A stretch of 44,416 nucleotides of DNA from an uncultured Bacteroidota bacterium (GTDB lineage Bacteria > Bacteroidota > Bacteroidia > Bacteroidales > GWA2-32-17): positions 1 to 44,416 of the forward strand of contig CAIQJL010000397.1 of NCBI GenBank assembly GCA_903872185.1, given 5' to 3'. The position numbers were made by a program, and so were the translations under genes. The notes below the pieces were generated by a model that had not been told where the DNA came from, made no database searches, and saw only the letters and a list, made by a program, of their open reading frames with translations. Below are positions 8,331 to 16,439 of this stretch, piece after piece. Each line of letters begins with the position of its first letter. The stretch's first letter is position 1.

Positions 8331-10607
8331 TTAAACAATTCGAACTCCAATAACTAGAATATCGTCAATTTGTTCATGGTTTCCCATCCATCTTTCTATG
8401 CAAAATTCTATTTCTTTTTTTTGTTCAGATAATGATTTAGAATTTAGGTCAATTAGTAATTGTTTTAATCTTGATTGCATAAACTTTTTTCCGTGCGGAC
8501 CACCAAATTGGTCGTTGTAACCATCACTAAAAAGGTATATTGTATCACCTAAATTGTATTCGTAAATATTGTTAGTAAAAGGTTTTTCGTCGGTTAAATG
8601 AACTCCTATTGGCATTTTGTCTCCTTTTAGTTCGATTAATCTCGTTGTCATGCTGAGCGGAGTCGAAGCATCTATTCTAGATTTAGATTTTGCTTCGCAA
8701 GAAAGTTGTTCTTCACATTCGTTCAGAATGACAGAAGGAATAATGTATAGTGGGTTATTAGCTCCAGCAAATTCCAAATATTTTTTATCTGAATCAATAA
8801 TACAAAGTGAAATATCCATTCCGTCTTTCTGCTCACCTGTTTTTCCGGTTTGATGTAAAGAACGTTTTACGTTTATTCTAAGCTGATCTAATATTTCACT
8901 AGCAGTTGGGTTGTTGAATTTTGTTATTATTTCATTTAAAAATGCAACGCCCATCATGCTCATAAATGCACCTGGAACACCATGTCCTGTGCAATCAGCT
9001 GCAGCTATAAAAATTTTATTTTGTTGTTGGTGTATCCAGTAAAAATCTCCGCTTACTATATCTCTTGGTCTATATAAAATAAAATGTTCTGGTAAAATGT
9101 TTTTTATGTTTTCGGCAGGAGGGAGTACTGCATTTTGAATTCTACTTGCATATTGAATACTATCTGTAATCTTTTTCTGTTGTAATGCAATTTTATCTCT
9201 TTGATTTGTTACTTCGTCGCGTTGAGCTTGAATCTCGTCTCGTTGCGCCATTATTTCTTCGTTTTTTTGGTTTATTTCTACATTTCTTTGTTTTAAAAGA
9301 AAATTTGCTTTTCGTTTAAGTTGGAGCGTTTTGTATAGTGCAGAAGAAAAGAAAATAATAATTATCATAACTATAGCAATACCCAAAATTATATAGTTTC
9401 TATTCCTGAGTTCTTTTTGTTTTTTTTCTAATTCAAGATTCTGTAATTTTTTATTTTTATTAAGTACTTCTATTTGATGTTCCTTTTTTTCAGTCTGATA
9501 TTTAGTCTCAATATCAGTCATTTGTTTTATGTTATTAACTTTAAATAGTGAATCAGATAATTGGTAAGTAATTTTTTTATAATAATATGCTTGTTTAAAA
9601 TCATTTGTTTTTTCGTAAGCATCTGCAAGATTATTGGCAGTTTGAAGTATTAAATTTCCAGAGTTAATTTCTTTTGCTTTATCAAATGAAATTAATAAAT
9701 GTTTAATGCCTTGATTAAATTCGCCTATATTAATTTCAGAATTTCCTAGAATAGTATAACCGTAATAAAGTGTAGCCGGCTCTGTTGAGTTTTCATAAAG
9801 CTTTATATACTTTTTTGCTATCTGGTATCCTTTATATGGTTCATTCATGTTTATAAACAGATTAGCCATATTAAAATATGATGTTCCTAATAAATATTTA
9901 TTAGAAAGTTCTTCTGCTATAGTTTCTAATTTGATATAGTATTCAAGGGCCTTGTTGTAATTTCCAGTTATTTTTTGACAAACACCAAGGTTTGCATAGC
10001 AATATGCAGAATTTTCTTTACTATTTGTTATTAATGAAAGATTAAGAGCTTTTTCGTAATAACTTTTAGCTTTATCATATAACTGAATGTCGGAATAAGT
10101 CGCTCCGATATTTATATCTGATTGTATTAATCCAATGGTATCATGTAATTCTTCATATATTTTCTCTGAATTAATATATTGATTAAGTGATTTGTCAAAC
10201 ATTGACAGTTCGCTATATATTATACCAATAAATGTATAGGTGTCTGCAAGTCTTTTTTTGTTTTTTATTTTAAAAAATAATTCTTTTGCTTTATAAAAAT
10301 AAGAATTGGATATTTCTAATTTTCCTTTTGTGTAATAATAATCTCCTATAAGGTATTCGCACTCTGCAATTCCTTTTACATAATTATTTTCATTGGATAA
10401 AGTTCTTATATTTTTTACTTGACTGAAAAAAGTTGTAGAATCGCCTTCAATATTGAGTTCAGCTAAATCAACCAGTAAGTCGATACGCTTTAATATATTC
10501 TTTTCTTTTGCAATTTTATTAATTAATTCTGATTTGATAAGAGTATGTGCTTTGGCTTGAAACACACAAAAAATCGAAAACAAAGAAATAATTAATAATC
10601 TGTTCAT
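8331..10607 (-). CDS. TPR sensor protein with SpoIIE-type (PP2C) phosphatase domain, carrying an in-frame palindromic insertion
   Basis: 758 residues from the ATG at 10607; an in-frame TTG five codons upstream is less likely because the signal peptide MNRLLIISLFSIFCVFQAKA begins at the ATG. Periplasmic TPR repeats (about 30-370) lead to one membrane segment (about 400-425), then a coiled coil with repeated QRDE units. A SpoIIE/RsbU-type Ser/Thr phosphatase follows, with metal-binding motifs SGDFYW, ADCTGHGVPGAF and LFSDGYNDQFGG. Such proteins dephosphorylate anti-anti-sigma-type partners in signalling; the input and target here are unknown. Residues about 625-654, between NNPLYII and LIELKGDKMPIG, are encoded by a palindromic repeat. 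Relatives usually have only a few residues there. The catalytic motifs on both sides are intact, so the protein is probably still functional. Confidence 0.85.
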   Translation of the reverse strand: MNRLLIISLFSIFCVFQAKAHTLIKSELINKIAKEKNILKRIDLLVDLAELNIEGDSTTFFSQVKNIRTLSNENNYVKGIAECEYLIGDYYYTKGKLEISNSYFYKAKELFFKIKNKKRLADTYTFIGIIYSELSMFDKSLNQYINSEKIYEELHDTIGLIQSDINIGATYSDIQLYDKAKSYYEKALNLSLITNSKENSAYCYANLGVCQKITGNYNKALEYYIKLETIAEELSNKYLLGTSYFNMANLFINMNEPYKGYQIAKKYIKLYENSTEPATLYYGYTILGNSEINIGEFNQGIKHLLISFDKAKEINSGNLILQTANNLADAYEKTNDFKQAYYYKKITYQLSDSLFKVNNIKQMTDIETKYQTEKKEHQIEVLNKNKKLQNLELEKKQKELRNRNYIILGIAIVMIIIIFFSSALYKTLQLKRKANFLLKQRNVEINQKNEEIMAQRDEIQAQRDEVTNQRDKIALQQKKITDSIQYASRIQNAVLPPAENIKNILPEHFILYRPRDIVSGDFYWIHQQQNKIFIAAADCTGHGVPGAFMSMMGVAFLNEIITKFNNPTASEILDQLRINVKRSLHQTGKTGEQKDGMDISLCIIDSDKKYLEFAGANNPLYIIPSVILNECEEQLSCEAKSKSRIDASTPLSMTTRLIELKGDKMPIGVHLTDEKPFTNNIYEYNLGDTIYLFSDGYNDQFGGPHGKKFMQSRLKQLLIDLNSKSLSEQKKEIEFCIERWMGNHEQIDDILVIGVRIV
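8646..8733. repeat. 88-bp palindromic element inserted in frame in a phosphatase gene
   Basis: The ends are TGTCATGCTGA (8646-8656) and TCAGAATGACA (8723-8733), an 11-bp inverted repeat with one mismatch. Inside it CGAAGCA (from 8664) pairs with TGCTTCG (from 8690). The half-site GTCATnCTGAG...TCGAAG is shared with the intergenic element at 42401-42470. Read on the minus strand it encodes, without a stop, the residues that begin SVILNECEE and end TPLSMT. No clear target duplication flanks it. Confidence 0.8.
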
Positions 10608-10723
10608 GCTTCTATTATTCAAAACTCTTAAAAAGAAAGATATTAATCTGATAATTACTTTAGTTTCTGTATAAAATTAAAATTAATTCTTAAAGATGTA
10701 AAATTAAAAAGATTGCACTAAAT

Positions 10724-10753
10724 AAAAAACGCCTGCATTTGCAGGCGTTTTTT
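10724..10753. terminator. Intrinsic bidirectional terminator
   Basis: AAAAAACGCCTGC, loop ATTT, GCAGGCGTTTTTT: a 7-bp GC-rich stem extended by A/T tracts on both sides. It lies 20 bp beyond the stop of the Spy-like gene on the minus strand and insulates it from the phosphatase gene downstream. Confidence 0.93.
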
Positions 10754-10772
10754 ATAAATATGTTTTAGTTTA

Positions 10773-11294
10773 TTATTTTTTACCACAGCCACCAGGTTGT
10801 TCACCTTTTGGGCAACAGCTTTTTCCACCTTGTCCTTTACTGCATTTAGCATCGCCGCCACCACCATGTGAGCAACCAGCGCCACCTTTACTTGCGTTTG
10901 CATCAAAAATAATTTTTTGATTGTCAGTTAATAATGCTCTGATACTTTGTTTTGCTGCAGCACCTTTTTTCATTTGTTCTGCATTTAAAGCTGAAATTTC
11001 ATCAATAGTTTTGTTTATAGCTGTCATATCAGCTTTATCGGCTGCTTGTAAAGTTTTTAAATGAGCCCGTTTCTCGTCAATCTGATTTTTAGTGCCTGTC
11101 ATATCTTTTTTATGAGCTAAGCATAATTCATCAATTTTTTGTTTCTGAACATCTGTTAAATCTGTTATTCCTTTAACACACTCACCTTTTTCACATTTGT
11201 GACCGGCTTCTTTATCTTGAGCAAATACAGTTTGGCTTGCTACCATAATAAACGCCACTAATAACATTGGGATTAATTTTTGAATCTTTTTCAT
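10773..11294 (-). CDS. Spy/CpxP-like periplasmic LTxxQ protein with Cys/Gly/His-rich tail
   Basis: 173 residues. A signal peptide (1-25, ending TVFA) is followed by a helical middle (about 42-135) flanked by two LTxxQ motifs, LTDVQ at 46-50 and LTDNQ at 122-126. These are the hallmark of the Spy/CpxP/ZraP group of periplasmic chaperones and stress or metal sensors. The tail (135-173) is Gly-rich with Cys at 141, 151, 160, 161 and 170 and His at 143. A GHKCEKGEC segment precedes the core. The pattern suggests metal binding, as in ZraP, but this is inferred. The gene appears monocistronic, with a strong terminator behind it, and is divergent from pepE. Confidence 0.8.
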   Translation of the reverse strand: MKKIQKLIPMLLVAFIMVASQTVFAQDKEAGHKCEKGECVKGITDLTDVQKQKIDELCLAHKKDMTGTKNQIDEKRAHLKTLQAADKADMTAINKTIDEISALNAEQMKKGAAAKQSIRALLTDNQKIIFDANASKGGAGCSHGGGGDAKCSKGQGGKSCCPKGEQPGGCGKK

Positions 11295-11421
11295 AATTAT
11301 TTATTTATTTTTTGATTTACGACGCTTTGACTTAACTATGACATTTAAGTTTAAAATTGTATTAAAAAATTTTTATTTTTATGCCGAAACTATTTCAAAA
11401 TCAACAAATAAAATTTTAATT

Positions 11422-12126
11422 ATGAAGCTTCTGTTAATCAGTAATTCTACAAATGCAGGTGAAGAATATCTTGCTTATCCTATGCCTTATATTAAAGAGT
11501 TTTTAGGAAATAAAAGTCTTAAATGTGTTTTTTTACCATATGCAGCTGTTACTTTTTCATATGATGAATATGAAGATAAAGTTCAGGAAAGATTTAAAGA
11601 AATAGGACATGATGTTAAAAGTATTCATCATTTTTCAAATCCAATAGATGCAATAGAAAATGCAGATGCAATTGTTGTAGGTGGTGGAAATACTTTTCAG
11701 TTAATTTCTATGATTCATGAAAATAAATTAGTTGATGCTGTAAGAAAAAAAGTATTAAATGGGACACCTTTTATTGGTTGGAGCGCAGGTTCAAATGTTG
11801 CTTGTCCAACAATTAAAACAACCAACGACATGCCTATTGCAGAACCATCATCATTTAATGCATTTAATTTTGTAAAGTTTCAGATTAACCCACATTATTT
11901 AGACGCAAATCCACTTGGGCATGCCGGCGAAACACGCGAACAACGCATCGAAGAATTTCTTGAAATAAATCCAGATATTTATGTTGCAGGGTTACGCGAA
12001 GGTTGTATGTTTAAAATTGTAAATAATTCTATACAACATATAGGAAAAAGAACTATGAGATTGTTTATTAAAGGTAGTGAACCAAAAGAGTTTTCATCAG
12101 AGGATAATCTAGACTTTTTATTATAG
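11422..12126 (+). CDS. pepE: Dipeptidase E (alpha-aspartyl dipeptidase, family S51)
   Basis: 234 residues from the ATG at 11422. The frame stays open to an ATG at 11338, but those 28 extra residues match nothing, whereas MKLLLISNST is the family's usual start and the length is close to E. coli PepE (229). PepE hydrolyses dipeptides with N-terminal aspartate in the cytoplasm. The nucleophile is Ser121 in GWSAGSN and the catalytic His is His158 in NPHYLD. VVGGGNTFQL (85-94) forms the characteristic glycine loop. The gene stands alone, divergent from the Spy-like gene. Confidence 0.93.
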   Translation: MKLLLISNSTNAGEEYLAYPMPYIKEFLGNKSLKCVFLPYAAVTFSYDEYEDKVQERFKEIGHDVKSIHHFSNPIDAIENADAIVVGGGNTFQLISMIHENKLVDAVRKKVLNGTPFIGWSAGSNVACPTIKTTNDMPIAEPSSFNAFNFVKFQINPHYLDANPLGHAGETREQRIEEFLEINPDIYVAGLREGCMFKIVNNSIQHIGKRTMRLFIKGSEPKEFSSEDNLDFLL

Positions 12127-12194
12127 TGCTGTAGTATAGTTAAATGCGGTTGATATTTGCCTTTATTTCAGGTTAAGTATTTATAGCATTTCTA

Positions 12195-12226
12195 TTTGGT
12201 TAATTTGTAAAATTCTTGTAGTTTTG
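12195..12226 (+). promoter_or_regulatory. Promoter for secDF
   Basis: TTTG at 12195-12198 and TAGTTTTG at 12219-12226 are separated by 20 nt. Both match the Bacteroidota -33/-7 consensus (TTTG, N19-21, TAnnTTTG). The -7 element ends 53 bp before the secDF ATG. Confidence 0.7.
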
Positions 12227-12279
12227 CGGGTTATTTTCAGAAATCAAATTATTGTTAGAAATATTAAAAATTAATTCAG

Positions 12280-15200
12280 ATGCAGAATAAGGGAGCGATT
12301 AAGTTTTTTGGGATTGCACTTGCTTTAGCATGTTTGTACCAATTGTCATTTACTTTTTGTACAAGACAGGTAGAGAGTGATGCGCGTAATTTTGCCCAAG
12401 GCGATTTATTAAAAGAGAGTAAGTATATCGATTCAATTTCGAATGAACCGGTTTATAATTTCTTATGGTTAAAAAAGTATACATATCGTGATTGTCAGGA
12501 ACAAGAGATTAATCTTGGTCTCGATTTAAAAGGTGGTATGAACGTTACTCTTGAAATTTCAATTGTTGACGTAATTCGTTCCTTAGCAAATTATAGTACT
12601 GATTCAACTTTTAATAAAGCACTTGCTTTAACTAAAAAAATGCAGGAAAATAGTCAAGAAGACTATTTGACTTTATTTGGAAAAGCATTTAAGCAAATAG
12701 ATCCAAATGCAAAACTTGCAGCTTTGTTTATTTCAAAAGAACTAAACATTAACTTCAATACTTCAAACGAAGAAGTTTTAAAGATTATCAAAAAAGAATC
12801 GGATGGAGCAATTGATAATTCTTTTAATATTCTACGTAATCGTATTGATAAATTTGGAGTTACACAGCCAAATATTCAAAAACTCGAAACAACTGGAAGA
12901 ATATTAATTGAACTTCCTGGTGTAAAAGATCCTGAGCGCGTTCGTAAATTGCTACAGGGAACTGCAAATTTAGAGTTTTGGGAAACTTTTGAAAATGGAG
13001 AAGTTTATCCATTGCTAGAAAAAGCAAACAAAGTTATTTCTGATATTGAATCTGCTGGTAAAAAATCAAACGAAAAAATTGATACTTTAGCTAAGCCTTC
13101 ATTATTAGCAGATATGGCTAAAGATACTACTAAAAAAGTAGATAGTTCTGTTACTGCAAAAGCGGATACTTCATTATCTCTTGTTGATCAAATGAAAACT
13201 GATTCAACAAAAAAAGATACTGCTTTAAACGCTCAACAATTTAAAGAACAAAATCCTTTATTTGCAATTTTATATCCAAGTGTTGATAATGATCGTAAAT
13301 TAGCTCAGGGTGCTGTAGTTGGTATGTCTGACTATAAAGATACTGCTCAAGTAAATAAATACTTAGCTTTAAAACAAGTTAAATCTTTATTTCCTTCGTC
13401 TCTTCGTTTTTTATGGACATATAAACCAATTAAAAAATCAACTGTATTCCAGTTAATTGCTATTCGTTCAACAAGTCGAGATGGTCGTGCTCCTTTAGAT
13501 GGCGGCGCTGTAACATCTGCAAGAAAAGAATTTGGTAACACAAATAATAATGCAGAAGTTTCAATGTCCATGAATCCTGAAGGTGCAAAGACTTGGGCTA
13601 GATTAACACGTGATAATGTTGGTAAACAAATAGCTATTGTACTTGATAATTATGTTTATTCATTCCCGGTAGTTAATCAGGAAATTAAAGGTGGTAATTC
13701 ATCTATTTCTGGAGATTTCTCTATTGAAGAAGCAGACGATTTAGCTAACGTTTTAAAATCAGGTAAACTTCCTGCACCTGCTCAGATTATTGCTGATGAT
13801 ACAGTAGGACCAACTTTAGGTGAAGAATCAATAAATTCTGGTTTACTCTCATTTATTATAGCATTTATTCTTGTTCTGTTATATATGCAATTATATTATA
13901 ACAAAGCTGGTTTAGTTGCAAACATTGCTTTATTAGCAAATATTTTCTTTTTAATAGGAGTATTAGCATCATTAGGTGCAGTTCTTACTCTTCCTGGTAT
14001 TGCAGGTATTGTTTTAACAATGGGTATGGCAGTTGATGCAAACGTTATTATATATGAGCGTATTAAAGAAGAAATGCGAGCCGGTAAGGGCGTTAAACTT
14101 GCAGTTGCCGATGGATATAAAAATGCATATTCAGCAATTATAGATGGTAACGTAACAACTATTATTACTGGTATTGTTCTTTATATTTTTGGTTCTGGTC
14201 CGGTTCAGGGATTTGCTACTACATTAATAATAGGTATTCTTACTTCATTATTTACTGCAATCTTTATTTCGAGAATTATTTTCGAATGGGGTTTAAATAA
14301 AAACTGGAACATAACTTTTGATAATAAATACACACGTAATTTCTTAACAAATACCAAAATTGATTTTATTGGATTAAGAAAAAAGATGTATGTTGTTTCA
14401 CTTGTTGTTATTGGTATCGGTATTGTTTCTATGGCGACTAAAGGCTTTAGCTGGAGTGTTGATTTTACTGGTGGTCGTACATATTTAGTTCGCTTTGACC
14501 AACCGGTTAAAGTAAATGATGTTCGCTCATCTTTAGGAAAGCAATTTGGCGAGAATCCTGAAATAAAAACTTTTGGTGCCGATGAAAAAAATCAATTAAG
14601 AATTACTACAAAGTATCTGGTAAATGATAATGGTAAACAGGTTGATAGTATTATTACTACAAAACTTTATGCTGGTTTAAAACCATTTTATAAAAATGAT
14701 TTAACTTATAAACAATTTAGTTTGACTGATAAATCTATTGGTGTTATGAGCTCACAAAAAGTAGGAGCTACTATTGCCGATGATATTAAATTAGCTGCCA
14801 TTATTGCTGTTATTATTGCACTTTTAGCAATATTTGTTTATGTTGCTATTCGTTTCCGTAGCTGGCAGTGGGGATTAGGTGGTGTTGTAAGTCTTTTTCA
14901 TGATGCACTTGTTGTATTGTCATTCTATTCAATATTCCAGGGAATATTACCTTTCAATCTGGATATTGATCAGGCATTCATTGCTGCTATTTTAACTGTT
15001 ATTGGTTATTCTATTAATGATACTGTTATTATTTTCGATAGAATTAGAGAGTATCGAACATTACATCCAAGATGGGAAATGAGTCAGAGTATTAATTCTG
15101 CTATTAATAGTACATTAGGTAGAACTTTAAATACTTCATTAACAACAATTGTTGTATTATTAGCAATATTTATTTTTGGAGGTGAAGTGTTAAGAGGATT

Positions 15201-15315
15201 TATTTTTGCATTGCTCGTAGGTATTACTGTTGGAACTTATTCTTCCATTTTTAATGCTACGCCAGTTGCATATGACTTTTTTAAAACTGGAAAAAAGAAA
15301 TCTGAAATAAAATAA
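12280..15315 (+). CDS. secDF: Protein translocase subunit SecDF (fused SecD-SecF)
   Basis: 1011 residues; SecD and SecF are fused in one chain, the normal arrangement in Bacteroidota. The complex uses the proton gradient to help pull preproteins across the inner membrane after SecYEG-SecA. Visible marks are an N-terminal membrane helix, the SecD periplasmic motif NLGLDLKGGMNVTLE (about 78-92), NILRNRIDKFGVTQP, the SecD membrane block around GMAVDANVIIYERIKEE, and the SecF part with SVDFTGGRTYLV and GYSINDTVIIFDRIRE. A Lys/Thr/Ser-rich linker (about 255-320) interrupts the SecD periplasmic region. The gene has its own promoter and terminator and so appears monocistronic. Confidence 0.97.
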   Translation: MQNKGAIKFFGIALALACLYQLSFTFCTRQVESDARNFAQGDLLKESKYIDSISNEPVYNFLWLKKYTYRDCQEQEINLGLDLKGGMNVTLEISIVDVIRSLANYSTDSTFNKALALTKKMQENSQEDYLTLFGKAFKQIDPNAKLAALFISKELNINFNTSNEEVLKIIKKESDGAIDNSFNILRNRIDKFGVTQPNIQKLETTGRILIELPGVKDPERVRKLLQGTANLEFWETFENGEVYPLLEKANKVISDIESAGKKSNEKIDTLAKPSLLADMAKDTTKKVDSSVTAKADTSLSLVDQMKTDSTKKDTALNAQQFKEQNPLFAILYPSVDNDRKLAQGAVVGMSDYKDTAQVNKYLALKQVKSLFPSSLRFLWTYKPIKKSTVFQLIAIRSTSRDGRAPLDGGAVTSARKEFGNTNNNAEVSMSMNPEGAKTWARLTRDNVGKQIAIVLDNYVYSFPVVNQEIKGGNSSISGDFSIEEADDLANVLKSGKLPAPAQIIADDTVGPTLGEESINSGLLSFIIAFILVLLYMQLYYNKAGLVANIALLANIFFLIGVLASLGAVLTLPGIAGIVLTMGMAVDANVIIYERIKEEMRAGKGVKLAVADGYKNAYSAIIDGNVTTIITGIVLYIFGSGPVQGFATTLIIGILTSLFTAIFISRIIFEWGLNKNWNITFDNKYTRNFLTNTKIDFIGLRKKMYVVSLVVIGIGIVSMATKGFSWSVDFTGGRTYLVRFDQPVKVNDVRSSLGKQFGENPEIKTFGADEKNQLRITTKYLVNDNGKQVDSIITTKLYAGLKPFYKNDLTYKQFSLTDKSIGVMSSQKVGATIADDIKLAAIIAVIIALLAIFVYVAIRFRSWQWGLGGVVSLFHDALVVLSFYSIFQGILPFNLDIDQAFIAAILTVIGYSINDTVIIFDRIREYRTLHPRWEMSQSINSAINSTLGRTLNTSLTTIVVLLAIFIFGGEVLRGFIFALLVGITVGTYSSIFNATPVAYDFFKTGKKKSEIK

Positions 15316-15317
15316 TT

Positions 15318-15359
15318 AATTTAAATCGAATCCCAACTTGTTGGGATTCGATTTAAATT
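15318..15359. terminator. Intrinsic terminator after secDF
   Basis: A perfect 19-bp inverted repeat (left arm ends GAATCCCAA, right arm begins TTGGGATTC) with a 4-nt CTTG loop starts 3 bp after the secDF stop. The A/T-rich arm ends supply a U-rich tail. Confidence 0.85.
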
Positions 15360-15499
15360 ATAAATGAAAATGATTTATTCACAATTACTTGTTAATTATT
15401 ATTAAATTGCTAAACAACATTTTTAAATATAATACGTCTAATAAGAAAATTTCATAATATTGAGATTATTATTTTAGTTTCCCAATTAACCCAAACAAT

Positions 15500-16279
15500 A
15501 TGGAACTAACCGAAAAATCAATCCTTGTTCCGGTAGACTTTACCGAGAATTCAGAATTTGCACTTCAACATGCTTTGCAAATGTCAAAGTATATACATAG
15601 GACTATTGCCCTATTGCATATAATTAGAAAAGATAACGAGAAACCTGCTGCAATGGAAAAGCTTACTGCATTTAGCAAGCAAATGCAAGAAAAGTATGGT
15701 ATAGAAACAGTATGCTTAGTGAGGAGAGGTGATATTTTTAAAGCCATTAAAAATACTGCTATTGAAATTAATGCTCTCTTAATTATTATGGGTTTACATA
15801 GTGCTAAAAGAGCTATAAAAGTAATTGTTGGGTCGAATATTCCTTTTTATCTAATTCAGTCGTCGCCAATTAATGATACAATTAAAGATATAGTTGTACC
15901 TGTTGATTATAATGAAAAGAACAGAGTTCAAATGAATTGGGTAACTCTTCTTTCAAAATATTTTAGTAGTAACATTAATATAATTAAACCTTTTATAAGT
16001 AATAATTATAAAAATGAGAAAATGAGAAAAAACATGTTCTTTATTCGTCAGATATTGGATGATAAAGGAATTGTTTTTGGTATTCGAACTGCTAAGCGAG
16101 AGAAAAAGTTCAATGAGGAAATATATAGTTTTGCTGCAGAAATTAATGCTGATGCAATATTTATAATGTCATATCACTTTAAAGAATTTATTTTAAAATC
16201 GAAGCATTTTAATATGAAAGTTCCTGTGCTTTGTATAAATCCTGCAACAAATACTCAAATTCTTCCAGGAAGATTTTAA
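15500..16279 (+). CDS. Universal stress protein, UspA-like, probably two domains
   Basis: 259 residues. The first half is a standard Usp fold: SILVPVDFTENSEFALQHALQMSKYI at the N-terminus, then IALLHII and a late IIMGLH strand. The second half begins IKDIVVPVDYNEKNRVQMNW, a second Usp start, but has diverged and ends AIFIMSYHF ... VPVLCINP. The nucleotide-binding loop G-2x-G-9x-G(S/T) is only partly recognisable (IMGLHSAKR ... VGSN), so ATP binding is uncertain. The gene is monocistronic, between two intrinsic terminators. Tandem Usp proteins are usually cytoplasmic stress-response factors; no partner can be inferred here. Confidence 0.85.
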   Translation: MELTEKSILVPVDFTENSEFALQHALQMSKYIHRTIALLHIIRKDNEKPAAMEKLTAFSKQMQEKYGIETVCLVRRGDIFKAIKNTAIEINALLIIMGLHSAKRAIKVIVGSNIPFYLIQSSPINDTIKDIVVPVDYNEKNRVQMNWVTLLSKYFSSNINIIKPFISNNYKNEKMRKNMFFIRQILDDKGIVFGIRTAKREKKFNEEIYSFAAEINADAIFIMSYHFKEFILKSKHFNMKVPVLCINPATNTQILPGRF

Positions 16280-16292
16280 ATATTTAAAATTT

Positions 16293-16325
16293 AAAACAAG
16301 CCAACCCACAAGGTTGGCTTGTTTT
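16293..16325. terminator. Intrinsic terminator after the universal stress gene
   Basis: AAAACAAGCCAACC, loop CACAA, GGTTGGCTTGTTTT: a perfect 14-bp stem with a T-rich end. It starts 14 bp after the stop codon. Confidence 0.92.
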
Positions 16326-16390
16326 GTTATTTAAGAAGTCTATTTCGAATTAACCATCGATACTTATGGACTTAAAATAATTAACAGTAA

Positions 16391-16425
16391 TTTGAAATAA
16401 CAAATATTTAAAATACATACCTTCG
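16391..16425 (+). promoter_or_regulatory. Probable promoter for kup
   Basis: TTTG at 16391-16394 is followed after 23 nt by TACCTTCG at 16418-16425, a one-mismatch -7 element, 14 bp before the kup ATG. The spacer is slightly longer than the usual 19-21. Confidence 0.4.
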
Positions 16426-16439
16426 CCGAAATTTTTTTA

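Noticed and set aside
8617-8853. Plus-strand open frame of 78 codons overlapping the palindromic element
   Set aside because: It is antisense to the phosphatase catalytic domain. It is open only because the palindrome and flanks lack stops, and no family is recognised.
10718-10906. Minus-strand frame of 62 codons at the end of the Spy-like gene
   Set aside because: It is a shifted frame of the Gly/Cys-rich tail that runs through the intrinsic terminator.
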